Assembly (NCBI RefSeq): GCF_902459465.1
Contig: NC_047072.1
Location: 13,538,184-13,602,183, forward strand
DNA: 64,000 bases
Direction of reading: 5' to 3'
Origin: Asterias rubens
Taxonomy: Eukaryota; Echinodermata; Asteroidea; Forcipulatida; Asteriidae
Part shown: in pieces, positions 32,238-43,550 of the stretch
Position numbering within the stretch: the stretch's first letter is position 1
How the letters are laid out: each line of letters opens with the position of its first letter
Notes under the pieces: generated by a model
Database searches by the model: none
Told to the model about the DNA's origin: nothing
What the model saw: the letters and a program-made list of their open reading frames with translations, nothing else
Position numbers and translations under genes: made by a program

Positions 32238-35200
32238 TCAGCTCAAGGTAATACTAAAATTATTACACTTAATCCCATTCCGGATGAGAGTTTTGGGGAA
32301 AGTTTTCCTTTTTCCAGTTTCCCCTGTATATTGGTACATCTTGAAGCTTAGCTTCCTACTGTTATGGGACGTTATGAGAGTGAAGCCGAGACTTTCTAAG
32401 ATGTCATTAAGGAGGTCATGGCCCATGTAGCGAGAATTCTCCAAGCAGGCGAGGGGTAGAACCACCTGGGGTTTAAAGAGGCAACAAAACAAAACATGAT
32501 TAAGGGAAACAAACAAATTTTACAAAGGTTTACTGTTCTCTTAAAGGCAGTGGACACTATATTGGTAATTGTCAAAGATTAGCCTTCACAGTTGGTGTAT
32601 CTCAACATATGCATAAAATAACAAACCTGTTAAAATTTGAGCTCAATTGGTCATTGAACTTGGGAGATAATAATGAAAGAATAAAACACCCATGTCACAC
32701 TAAGTTGTGTGCATTTAGATGGTTGATTTCGAGACCTCGAGTTCTAAATCTGAGCTCTCGAAAGCAAATTCGTGGCAAATTACTTCTTTCTCAAAAACTA
32801 TGGCACTTCAGAGGGAGCCGTTTCTCACAATGTTTTATACCATCAACCTCTCCCCATTACTCGTCACCGAGAAAGGTTTTATGCTAATAATTAATTTGAG
32901 TAATTACCAATAGTGTCCGCTGCCTTTAATACAATATTGGTCCATTTTCATCTAAAGCCCACAAAAGTAGCTGAGCACAAAAAATTAGACTGACAAAAAT
33001 AAAGTTACCAACCAATTTTGGTAATGAAATAAAGCAGCTCTATGAAATTGGGGCCACGGTATTATTGTCAGTATTGTTGTCATTTGATTGGTAGAAAACG
33101 CACCACAACCTAATATTGAAGTCCAATATGGATAACTATTGGATTTGGAAGCTATGCAGGATTGTTCCCAAAATACTTACTCCCTGTCATGTGACCAAAC
33201 AAGACAAGGTTACGTCATGGCGGGTGTCTTCATGGAGTCACCCATGTTGTTCAGATTTGTTTTGAAAGAATTTTCAGAGTGTTGGGTGGACGAGTTTCTG
33301 TGTCTGTTTTGTGTTTTTGGTGAAAAAATATCAAATGACAAGGACAAGTTGTATAAAACAAGTATTGAATGCTTTTTGTATGTGCATTGTCACACAAAAT
33401 TTGGCATTTCCATTTCACTGGGCTTCGCCATCTGAATCGTATAGTCCATATTACACTTTGTGGTTATAGTCTGCGACAATTAACTCCAACGAATGTAATG
33501 TTTATATACGATTCTATTACGCAACTTACAAAGAGGTATCCCTTGGGTTTACATATAGCACAGCACTTTTTCAGCATGTCACCCCGTCTTTCCGGCAAGC
33601 CAACAAAGTTAAGAACCAAGCTAAGTATGATGATGTCAAACTGGACTGGGTCATCATTCTACAATCACAAGATGTACAAAAACAAAGAATTACTGAAATG
33701 CAACACTTAAGGACTGTAGTTTTGACCTCTCAGCTTTGGTTAAACCCAAACTCTGGTACTACACAATAAACAATTTGATCCAATCTACACCTCTAGACTG
33801 ATAGAGGTCAAGGAGTTAAGCTTCTTCAAATTTGCCCTTTCCTTGGTTGTAGGTGAATATAAAGCGTGGCAGCAACTGAGAATAATGATAATAATACTGA
33901 TTTCTTATATAGTGCTGTATCATACTAAATACGCATGTCGAAGTTCTCAGTATTTTTTTCCTGCAAGGTATGCAGAGCTACGTTTTTGCAATATGATACC
34001 TATTCCTTTGAATAACCCCATGGTTACAAGGTGCTGTAGCGCATTATGCTGCAGACCAAACTAGGAACACCAGGGCGAACCCCTTCTTTCTACGATAATG
34101 CACTGGGTTATTTTACATGCATTACACAAAACACAGGACCTATGGCTTTACGTCCCATCGAATGACGCAGCAAAAATGGTTACTTGCTTAAGGACACAAC
34201 CAGGACTTGAACCCACACTCTGCTGATCAGAAACAACAGAGCTTGAGTGTGGTGTTCTTATTTGCTCAGCCATGCCAAGCCACACAAATGACTGGCAAGA
34301 AAGACAAACTGCCCCACACTCAACTGGGCAGAGAAAACACACTCAACTGCTTTGTGGATCTTTAACAACTGAGCAAAGAGATTTTGTTTACAATTTTGTT
34401 TCCCCGGGGCCAGTTAGTTGTACATTTACCTGGAATGTGAAGAAGTCTGCTTTTATCACACAACTATTCTGAGGGTTCAAATCAATTGGTGAACAATCAA
34501 TCCATTTCTTTTGCTGACTATAGTTGTAGTCCAAGGCACCAACATCCAGAAGCTTGAACTTATGTCCCTGACATAAAACACATTAAAGATGAGTTTAAAA
34601 GCACAACCTAAATATTCAAACAAATAGTTTATATAACTTGTTCAGGAGTTATGAGATGTCTTTCTTAACCCTAACCCTCCTACTCCTGGTACAATTTTCT
34701 AGCAGGATGACCAACCAAATGAAACCATTCAACTGCATGGATTGAAAGCTGTACAGTTGCACAGCTGTGCACACACAGCTCTGTGTTGCATACACTCTGT
34801 GGACATTCATTGGTTCTGTGCACTTTAGAAAAAAACATATATCTTTCAATGTAGTAAAAAGGTTCACACAGTATTTCAAGTCCTTTCATTGTGTCCACAT
34901 TTAAGTAACACATAAACAGAACGGTCAAACATTATATGCATTCATCACATGGTATCGTATTGCAGTTTATAACACCCCTTACCAATATTCTGCCTTTTCA
35001 ATGGTTTAGAGCGCGTCACATGATATGTCTTAGTTTTACTAGACAACGGCCTTGTGATAGTGCATCGGTTTGCCGTGCGCTAGTCCGAAAGACCATTTCG
35101 GATTACATGCACTACATGCAGCACAGTAAAAGTTTTCGCAATCTGTATTCGCGTCGTCCGTGGATTGAAGCATTCAGGTCTGTAACTTACTAGTACAGTA

Positions 35201-37684
35201 TTTAGAAATGTTTGGGGTGTTATAAAACAAATATTGACGGCTTTCACTCGTGCAATGGTTAAAACTATGACTCCCTCAGTGATCCCCGGACCGTTCTATT
35301 TTCCCTCGGCTTCGCCTTTCTATTTTCCCTCGGCTTCGCCTCGGGAAAATAGAACGCTCCTGGGATCACCTCGGGAGTCATAGTTTTAACCATAGCACTC
35401 GAAGCAGTCAATATTTGTATACTAGCATAGTTTATCTATCATTCAAAACCACAGTTGATGATATGGAATGATCAGACAGTAGGAGGGTTGACTGTGTAGT
35501 ATATGCATGTAGAAATATTCTTTACATGGTGTCATTTTGCAGGGTGGCTAGTTTATGTTTCATTCAAAATCACAGTGGATGATCAACAGCAGTAGGGTTG
35601 ACCGTTTTATCATTACACAAAAATATCAAAGAGAACTAGAAACCTTTTCCACTCTTATGTTGTGCTCTTTTAACTTCTGAAGAACCCATTTGGCTGTGTT
35701 GAGGTTACCATGGCGAGCTTCTCCCTGTTTAGATGCAATCTGGTATGCATCCAACCCTCCAAGCTGATGAAGAAATTTAAACAACATTGTGCATATTATA
35801 ATTAAACAGTATACCCATGGCAAATAATTTTATATTTGATGTGTAATATACAAAATAATTGATAAAAATAGACTACCAGTAGAAACATCATCTGATCCCT
35901 CATTCATTCATTCATTCATTCATTCATTCATTAATGGCTTATTATCCAATTTCAGGAAAATTTACAGAGAACACAACTTAAAAAGAAGAACAAAATTAGA
36001 AAAGGGAGACATAACAATTGGTTTAGGAGAAAAAAATATTTACAATCGAAACAAAATTGATAAAACAAAATTGTTTGAAAGCTAGTGAAACAGTAGCCTG
36101 TATACAATATTGTAAGCACAGCCAAGTGAAACCTAGAGGCAATCTTAAGAAATTAAGAAAACAAACTAAACAAGCACATACCTGTTCTATCTGTTTCTTC
36201 AGGATATTAAACTTCTGAAAATTGCTGGACTTCTTTTGTTGCCGATGGTCTTGGATCTTTTCAATTTCTTTGTTGAATGTGTGAAGCGTAGAAATTACTT
36301 TGTCGTTCTTTCGAGTTTTTCGCCTATTAAAAGAGAATATTTAAATACTTAAAAAATAACTACCGGTAGTTGTACTGCTACTTGTTGTAGTTGTTTGTAA
36401 TTGTAGTTCTTATAATATCATTACGTCTCAATGCGCTTTACATTTAGTGCCATGGGAACACTCCTGTTTTTAAATAATTTTTTTTCAGCTCTCTGGGGAT
36501 CATACTGCCCTGAGCTGCCATTTGCCCATAGCACTCACTCCCCATTGTTGTTTTCATTCACAAGGATGATGAACAGGTTAATACCCAGCTGGTCATCTCG
36601 CCCCCTAGCAAGCTCGCCCCAACAAAGTCACACCCTGCAAAGTCGCCCCCTGACTGGCTCGCCCCCGGGACTTTACAAAGTCGCCCCCAGATAATGTCGC
36701 CCCCTGACAGTGCACCCCCTGACAAAATTGCCCCCTAGCAAAGTCGCCCCCTAGCAAAGTCGCCCTCAGATGTAATTTAGTTCGGAAAATTATGGTAATG
36801 TGGTTTAACTTAGCCTTTATGTTTAGTGTGTGTTTGGGTAAAAAATGTCAACAAATAACTAAATTTATTAACTTAAATTCAAATGATTGTCAATGTTTAA
36901 TTAGCCTTGCCCCAAAATAACTTAATAATATTTAAGAAAAGTAGTGTAATGATATTAAAACCAAGTATGCACAAATTTTATAGTTTAAATATACTCAGGT
37001 GGATAACCGTATGGCGCCACCACTTTTTCACTCATTTTTACAAAAAGGGGTATCTCATTGAGGTAGACTATATTATTTCATATCTAATGAAAAGCGGTGG
37101 CGCCATACAGAAACTTTTCTACTTGGGTTGAAAACAAAATTAATTAATAAACAAAATTGTCAATGTGTATAGCTAGTGTTAAAACCATTTCTTAAATTAA
37201 TTTCAAAAAAAATATGTTAGTTTAATTCTGAAATCTACTAATGTTCCATCATTAAACTTTATTAGAGTTTGCTCCCATGGAGGAAGGAAAAGGAAATTAT
37301 TTTCCAAACTAAATAACATCTGGGGCGACTTTGCTAGCTAAGCTAGGGGGCGACTTTTTACAACCTAAAGGCGACATTGTCACACAGACAGGGGCCGTTA
37401 TTGTCACACAGACAGGGTTCCACATTGTCACCACACACAGACAGGGGGGCGACATTGTCGGGGGCGACTTTGTAAAACTCCGAGGGCGAGCCGGTCAGGG
37501 GGGGGCGACTTTGCGGGGGGGCGAATTTGTTGGGGGCGAGCATTTAGTTGCGATAACGATAACGTAACCCTCCTCCGTTTTCGCCACTAAGTTAGACGTA
37601 CTTAGGCTGGGAAATACACTTGTCAATTACTTACATTGAATCTTCAGTGACTGGTCTTTGCTTTTTGCGTTTTGGTTTCATCAT
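32238..37684 (-). CDS. Bmt2-like S-adenosylmethionine-dependent rRNA adenine-N1 methyltransferase
   Basis: Six exons read on the - strand: 37684-37635, 36323-36182, 35763-35644, 34567-34430, 33658-33530 and 32465-32238. All junctions are GT-AG, phases agree, and the sum gives 268 residues plus stop. The start is an ATGATG followed by a basic nucleolar-style tail (KPKRKKQRP). A basic coiled region follows, then GGLDAYQIASKQG, then the SAM-binding motif KLLDVGALDYNY with the acidic loop IDLNPQN. Exon 5 gives FDIIILSLVLNFVG, then RRGDMLKKCCAICKPKG, the post-I and motif IV region. Exon 6 begins VVLPLACLENSRY and ends in a variable tail. This order matches fungal Bmt2, the nucleolar 25S rRNA m1A methyltransferase; the animal paralogue SAMTOR (a SAM sensor for mTORC1) belongs to the same broad family. 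The assignment rests on remembered motifs. Introns hold several mobile elements. Confidence 0.75.
32543..32931 (+). repeat. MITE, family B, full copy
   Basis: About 390 bp bounded by TTAAAGGCAGTGGACACTA and TAGTGTCCGCTGCCTTTAA. The middle contains the hairpin pair TTTCGAGACCTCGAGTTCTA and its inverse. It lies in the last intron of the Bmt2-like gene, close to the acceptor of the last exon. Confidence 0.9.
33880..34275 (-). repeat. Full-length tRNA-derived SINE, family 1
   Basis: Reading on the - strand it has a tRNA-like head (GCTTGGCATGGCTGAGCAAA, then AGTGTGGGTTCAAGTCC), a body with AAGTAACCATTTTTGCTGCG, GGGACGTAAAGCC and TGTAAAATAACCCAGTGCAT, a TATATAAG box and an ATT-rich tail at 33884-33900. 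It lies within an intron of the Bmt2-like gene. Confidence 0.75.
35227..35418. repeat. Foldback element around 190 bp
   Basis: ACAAATATTGACGGCTTTC, GTGCAATGGTTAAAACTATG and GATCCC face GGGATCACCTCGGGAGTC, CATAGTTTTAACCATAGCAC and GCAGTCAATATTTGT. In the centre, TTCTATTTTCCCTCGGCTTC is duplicated. It resembles the foldback at 30081-30232 in design (GTGCAATGGT near the end, CGGCTTCGCC-type centre). Confidence 0.85.
35893..35933. repeat. ATTC tetranucleotide microsatellite
   Basis: About ten ATTC units in an intron of the Bmt2-like gene, next to AT-rich sequence that looks like a retroelement tail on the - strand (GAAATTGGATAATAAGCC). Confidence 0.85.
36597..37545. mobile_element. Foldback-type element with minisatellite-like inverted arms
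   Basis: The left arm (about 36597-36775) is built of degenerate 14-20 bp units around AAAGTCGCCCCCT. The right arm (about 37323-37545) is the same series inverted (AGGGGGCGACTTT). Unit order also matches: CTCGCCCCAACAAAG, GACTGGCTCGCCC, TTTACAAAGTCGCCCCC and ATAATGTCGCCCCC on the left each have a counterpart on the right. About 550 bp of AT-rich sequence separates the arms and contains another MITE (37009-37108). This long, internally repetitive arm is the design of FB/Galileo-like foldback transposons. It sits in the first intron of the Bmt2-like gene, about 90 bp from the exon 1 donor. Confidence 0.8.
37009..37108. repeat. MITE, family F, copy 1
   Basis: GTATGGCGCCACCACTTTTT at the left and GCGGTGGCGCCATAC at the right are inverse. 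The interior TATCTCATTGAGGTAGA is shared with the interrupted copy at 53906-54182. It is nested inside the foldback element 36597-37545. Confidence 0.85.
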
Positions 37685-37921
37685 GAACTGAGTTTTTGAC
37701 ACTTGTAACGGAGCTATTTTTTAATTTCAGCAAATCATTCTGCCAATGGGCGCTGCCATATTGCATTTCAGTTCATAGGTCAAAGAGGGCGCTCTAACAG
37801 ATTAACCATTGCTTAATTTTTCGCTAAACAATCAACAAATTCGTAAGCACTTAGCACAAAAAAATAAGCAGTATTTCATCAACTTTTTGGTCTGTCGTCT
37901 GCTAACAAATTGCAACGAATA
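37685..37921. promoter_or_regulatory. Bidirectional promoter between the Bmt2-like and SANT-like genes
   Basis: The two start codons point away from each other and lie only 237 bp apart (37684 on -, 37922 on +). The interval contains GGGCGCTGCCATATTG, a YY1-like core, and a second GGGCGCTCT box. No TATA box is obvious. A shared, TATA-less promoter is the simplest reading. Transcription starts were not located. Confidence 0.6.
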
Positions 37922-40900
37922 ATGGAACAACGGGCAGACATCGACATGATTGAAAATGAAAGCTTAACTTCCAGTGAAGCTCTGGCAAAACGGAAAGCGT
38001 CGCCCTTTACTTCGACAATGGATGTGGCACTTGCGACCGCCTTTGCAACAGAAAAAAACATACTGGACGGTACAATGCGTACTCAAGGCGTGCCGAACAG
38101 GCAGCAAAAGCTTGCAGCGTGGGAACGTATACGGGACTGTGTCAATGCGTGAGTGCTCAGTTTGTTTCTTGTGCCTTTGTTTACTCCATTTAACTCTATT
38201 TTTTACTCATTTTTGTTTATGAACTGGTCTGTCAAATATTGGTAAAACAAATGTGGAAAGTTGCTTTAGAATTAAGAGGTACTTGGAATTGGATGACCAA
38301 ATTTTTAATTTTTTATTTTATTTTAATGGTTTGATTCAAGCAGTCAGTAGCAATTCTTCTGTCAAAATCATTTTTATGAGGCATCCTATGATATGGGGCA
38401 TCAGTGGTTTCATTACCAGAAATATGTAAAATAATTATTTTATAACCAATGCGTACACAATTCTGATGTCGTCCTTATTTTTAATAAATATTAATAAAGA
38501 AATATACGGCATTCACATGTGCAAGAAATTATTAGGTCTAAATTGAAAAATTTATAATTAAATGATCATATCCTTTTATTAATAATTGTTGTTTCTTTAT
38601 ACTTTTGCGTAGATTTTCGGGAGACACTAATCTGAAGACCGTACAGCAATGTAAAGATCGACATCGCAACTTAATCCAAGCTGGTGAGATGTTCTTTTCA
38701 GCAAACAGGAATTTTTTTATTAAACCTTCGATTCTTATTTCTAGTTCTATGGACTTTTTTTATGGTCATTATAGTTAATTACTTTTTTTGTTTCAGCGCT
38801 TAGAAACCCTGTATTAACACAATATGTATTATTTAAACCATCAAAAATCCATTCCGTACACTTTGCCTTGGCTTTCTACACACTTCATAGTTTTACCAAT
38901 GTAATCAAAGTGTAATGAACCATGCGTGACCAGTGAAGTGTACAAACGGTTTTGGATCATGAAGCCAATCCTACCTATCTCCATGGTGAGACAATTGGCT
39001 TTGTTCCGTCCAACTTAAAAGAATCATCCCAACTAAAGTTTGGGGGATTCTAAAGTTAGGACAGAACAGCTCCACAATCTACCATAGAGTTAGTAGGAGG
39101 TTTAGTAGTGAACAGATTCTCTTCTTACTGCATCGCAAAATGATAAAGAACCACCTTGTCCTAGTCAATTAGCTCTTTAAAACTGACAAATGACGACAAT
39201 TGTAAATTGTGGGACGAGTTAATTATAGTCCATGGTAGGGGACTCTTAATGGAATGTGCAAAAAAAATTGTAATTACTCAAAATTAGCATAAAACCTTTC
39301 TTGGTGACGAGTAACGTGGAGAGGTTGACAGTATAAAACATTGTGAGAAACAGCTCCCTCTGAAGTGACGTAGTTGTCGAGAAAGAAGTAATTTTCCACG
39401 AATTTGATTTTGAGACCTCAGATTTAGAATTTGAGGTCTCGAAATCAAGCATCTAAAAGCACACAACTTTGTGTGACAAGGATGTTTTTTCTTTCATTAT
39501 ATATCTCGCAACTTTGATGACCAATTGAGCTCAAATTTTCACTGATTTGTTATTTTATGCATATGTTGAGATCAACCAAGTGAGAAGACTGGTCTTTGAC
39601 AATTACCAATAGTGTCCAGTGTCTTTAAGACATCATCAGGCTACCCACCTTGGAGCAGTTCATGGAGGCCATCAGATATAAGATGCGAGTAGGCATTGTA
39701 CTGTCCTCCTTGAGGTGTTTGAAACCAAAATTAGACAGCCAGCCAAACTCCATTAATAATCGACATGAGAGTCAGGAAATAGCCTCCAAGCTCCTGTAGT
39801 GATTTATTCAAGCTGGGGGTATATGACGTCAGTGATGAACAAGGAGTAAAACTGTAATACAAGAATAGAAAAACTATAATGACTACATGTTGTAACGAAT
39901 GGCTAAAAGAATGCTGAAGCTAAAATGCAATAATACACAGAACTAGACCTCACACAAATGGAAAATTGGGCGTGACCCGTGCAGTAAAAACCCACATGCA
40001 TATCCCCTTAACCAGAAACGATATGTAAGCTAAATGTATACACAAATCCCATGAATTAACGAGGCCTAAATACCCACAAAAACACCCTTTGAAGTCCAAA
40101 AACAAGGCAAGGAAAGCTATAAACTTACAGGCAATGCTTCTCGTAGGCGTTATCTGAGAAGGCAGTAGATTGGGATGGATTAAACTAGTCACAAAGTGTG
40201 AAAATGTCGGAACAAACTTTTGACGGAAAATTGATAAAACGTGATTCGTTGAATGAAAGAACTTGTTGCCAATAGAGGGCGCAATTTAAAAAACGGATAG
40301 ATGGATCCAGAATAGGCATGTTTGTAAGTAATTGGCACCCAATGAGTACAGAAGCCATCCACCGTTGGCAGCTGCACTCTTGTCTAGATGCTGAACAGGC
40401 CTTGACAAGTAGCTGAAAAGATGTCTTATAGATGTATGTAGTATGGGTACAGAGGGATTCAAAAGTCAAACAAGGTTTCTGTTAAAATAGAAAATACAGG
40501 TCTGAATTTCACCATGATGACTAAATCTAATCATAATCTAATCAACATGATACTCTTGATTCATTTTAGTTCGCTTCAGGAGGAACACAGGGTTAATGGA
40601 AGGCCCTCTACCAGCTCTAATGAATATAACTGAGACACAAGAGATGATTGAATCGACTGTGGCTAGTCTAAATGACAAATCCTCAGCCGATGAATGCGGT
40701 GATCACAACATGCAGAAAGACAACACTCAAGAATCACCAAATGGTAAGCCATCTCAAAACAATCGGTTATTTGCGAAGTGGTGTCTTTCCTTGCTTTCCA
40801 CCTCTAGGACCCTGGTTTGAATCCTACATGGGGCACTATGTGGATTTGGTTTTCAGTCCCTGTCTGATTGCTGGGGTTTTCCCTGGGATAATTCTCTGGG

Positions 40901-41315
40901 GTTTTCCTCCCACATCTTAAAGCGGAAACTTCCTTCCTTGTCTTCTTTCAATGAGGTTCTCAGCTAAGTACGGTGAAAATGTTCATATCCTGAGAATCTT
41001 GGGGTCACAACCAGAATGAATAAATAAATAAATAATAAATCAAATCTTGTGGAACCAACTTGAAACTTTCATCCAACTGTCAGAATTCTCCCTCAACAGC
41101 TGCCCAAATGGCAGTTACAAAACCTGAGGTTCCAGTCACAATTCGTTCCAAGTGATCCGCCTGGCTAGTTAAGTGGTAAAAAGAATCCCTATTTAATGCA
41201 AAGTATAAACTAGAGAAAAAGGTAATGGACTTGTGAAATGACAAGCAACCTGGTCCTGCTAGCTAGTCAATGATATAAGTTCCTGGCAAGCCCATCAACA
41301 GCATACTCCCATACA

Positions 41316-41347
<32 letters not shown>

Positions 41348-42107
41348 GGGTATTTATATAGCGCCACTACGTCAAGAACGCAGCGCATTAGATAGGATAT
41401 AGAGAATGTTTGATACACTTCTTAAATGTTCGAAGAGAGTCGGATTTCCTGATTGAGGAGGAGAGTGCATTCCAGGTGTGTGAAGCAAAATGTGAGAATG
41501 TGCGACTTGAGGCCGACTGAAGAAGCTTGATTGAGTTAGGTTCCATGAGGCGAGTAGTGTCGGATGCTGAGCGTAGACTTGAGCGCCCAGGCCGATGGAG
41601 AGACAGGCAAGAGGATAAATAGCCAGGAGCTGTGTTGTATTGATTCACCATGCTATATTTTTAAATGATACTTCACCATGCAATATCCGTGATTTGTTTT
41701 GGTAATTGTTTGTTCCTGCATTAGGTATCCCATCAACATCTTCAGCGCCAGCAGCCCTGTCTCATAATAAAGACATAAAGCAGCGTCCTATGAAGCGGAG
41801 AGCTACATCACCAACTGGAACCATTGACGAATACCGCAAGAGGAAACTGACCATCATGATCAAGGAGCACATCGTCAAAATGGAGCTCATGAAAGCTCAG
41901 ACAGACTACTACAAGACCAAGACTGACTTCATGCGCCAGCAGACTTGCCCCCGCCCAATGAGCGTACCACAAAAAGTACAGCATCAAAACATACCCAAGA
42001 ACATACTGCCAACAAATATGTCCCCAAATATGTCCCAAAATATGTCCCAAAATATGTCCCAAAATATGTCCCAAAATTTACCCCAGAAGTTACCAGGAAA
42101 CACATGA
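37922..42107 (+). CDS. Myb/SANT-like DNA-binding domain protein
   Basis: Four exons: 37922-38148, 38613-38683, 40570-40743 and 41725-42107. GT-AG borders and phases agree, giving 284 residues and a TGA. Residues about 20-100 (FTSTMDVALATAFATEKNI, then KLAAWERIRDCVNAFSG, then KTVQQCKDRHRNLIQA) form a three-helix Myb/SANT-like domain of the type in NAIF1, MSANTD proteins and Harbinger-associated factors; the spaced Trp-Ile-Val and QCK-(R/K)-H-N pattern is diagnostic. A disordered acidic linker follows, then a basic helix (YRKRKLTIMIKEH, then KMELMKAQTDYYKTK) that looks like a C-terminal coiled coil. The tail carries four Asn-Met-Ser-Gln repeats from a 12-bp coding minisatellite (about 42018-42070). 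A chromatin or transcription role is inferred from the fold; the target is unknown. The start at 37922 was chosen as the first ATG. Confidence 0.8.
39242..39630 (-). repeat. MITE, family B, full copy
   Basis: This copy is in the opposite orientation to the one at 32543-32931. It contains AAATTAGCATAAAACCTTTC, the hairpin GAGACCTCAGATTTAGAATT and the end ATTACCAATAGTGTCCAGTG. It lies in the second intron of the SANT-like gene. Confidence 0.88.
41290..41651 (-). mobile_element. 5'-truncated LINE copy (reverse transcriptase C-terminus, 3'UTR, TGTA tail)
   Basis: On the - strand the frame 41651-41388 reads NTAPGYLSSCL, then RSSLRSASDTTRLMEPN, then RTFSHFASHTWNALSSSIRK, then LRTFKKCIKHSL before TAG. 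The pattern AP-YLSSL, LRS-SD--L--P, FS--A---WN-LP--IR and FKK-LK is the usual LINE ORF2 end. A short 3'UTR with TGACGTAGTGGCGCTATATA follows and ends in a (TGTA)n tail (41310-41345 on +). It is in the last intron of the SANT-like gene and is relatively intact, hence perhaps young. Confidence 0.85.
42016..42075 (+). repeat. 12-bp coding minisatellite
   Basis: About four and a half copies of AATATGTCCCAA near the 3' end of the SANT-like CDS. They are almost exact, in frame, and encode Asn-Met-Ser-Gln units. Because 12 is a multiple of three, copy number can vary without a frameshift. Confidence 0.9.
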
Positions 42108-42680
42108 GTCTTTCTCAACATACTTTTACAAATGGGCCAATCTAAGCACATAAAATTGCTAAGTAGAACAGTTTGCTTATAAGGTTTTGTTTTAGGGAAC
42201 CAGCCAATTTCTCATTTGAGTTACACACACTTTGGCTTGTTTCTTCACCTTAAAGGCACATATTGTCAGCACATGATGATATATTCCAATGTTTCCATTG
42301 TCTTAACCACTATAGACACCGGTCAGCTCATTAGCCATAAGACACCGAGTCATAAGCTAAACCAAGATGCACATCCTAAGGGGGTGGGACATTGGTTTGG
42401 TTAGAAAGGGCAGGACAAAACTCTGCCAGCATCTTTTGTGTACAAAACCAGTCTGTTAGTTGTCTTTCAATTGTCAATGGAAGATGAACCTAATGATAGA
42501 AATTAATAATTTAAGTAAACAAAATTAACTTAAATTTGCCCAGGCAATACATGGCCAGGTAAACAACACACTCGGATAAAGAATTCATTGAAAATAAATG
42601 CAAAACAAACCCTTTTAAGCTACGGAAAATAACTTGTCACCATGTGCTGACAACGTAGCAGAGTTACGTTTGTCCCAATG

Positions 42681-43020
42681 AGCCATTTGCGTGTTATATT
42701 TGAATATTTTCTGGTACAATGACTTGCCTGATCACAAGCTACCACTTAAATTCGAATTCCGCAGACTATCGAGACAGTTGCTAAGACACGTGATTTGGGG
42801 CAAGCTTTTGCTTAGTTATGTAAGTGACAGTGAACACCCCCTCACAATTTATGGATGTCACCAGGATTTGCTCATCTGGAGGTTGTTATTCAAAAGCTTG
42901 CCACGAACCATGTGACATAGCAACTGTCTCTGTAGTCTGAGGAATTCAAATTCGAGTGGTACATTGTGACAAAGAAAGTCATTGTACCAGACATTATTCA
43001 AATCTAACTCGCAAATGGCT
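42681..43020. repeat. Foldback MITE, family E, copy 1
   Basis: AGCCATTTGCG at the left and CGCAAATGGCT at the right are exact inverses. Inside them TGGTACAATGAC faces GTCATTGTACCAGA and CGAGACAGTTGCTA faces TAGCAACTGTCTCTGT. The arms take up nearly the whole 340 bp. A second copy lies at 63430-63763. Confidence 0.9.
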
Positions 43021-43550
43021 TAGTCTCATTTGAGGGTTTTAAGCATTCCAGCTTGAAACATTTGCTAAATTAACTTTTTATTTTGTGGCCTCATGGAGTT
43101 TGATTTTTTATCAACACTACATCTAACTTATCTTGACAAATTTGATGGGGAAAGTTTTTTTTCATGAAATTCATTCAATGATATGAGAAATGAACTTTTG
43201 TATCTTATCTATATACACCTGTTAGTCGTGCCAAATGGGATCAAGTCAACTAAAAGTGAGTATTTTATATGTGGCTTTGTGTAAAAAATTTCATTACAGG
43301 TTGTTGCAGTTAAGGTACAAGAAGTGTGTCAAATATGCAATTGTTTCTTTCATCCCAATTTAATTTGTTTATAGTCTTATACTGTTGTCATTTTAAAAAT
43401 GTAACCGCAAAGTTATTTTAAATTTAGATGATAATATAAATGTGATACCTTCCCATGACATTTTAAATAATTTTGTGATTGTTTGTTGTTTTAACATGTG
43501 ATACTAATTGTTTGTTATCATCGTTAGCATTTATATTCCTTGTGTGTATC

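Noticed and set aside
39640-39800. A - strand frame containing ELGGYFLTLMSIINGVWLAV.
   Set aside because: It is interrupted by a stop within 25 codons, has no splice-compatible neighbours and matches no family I can name. It may be a transposon relic but cannot be supported.
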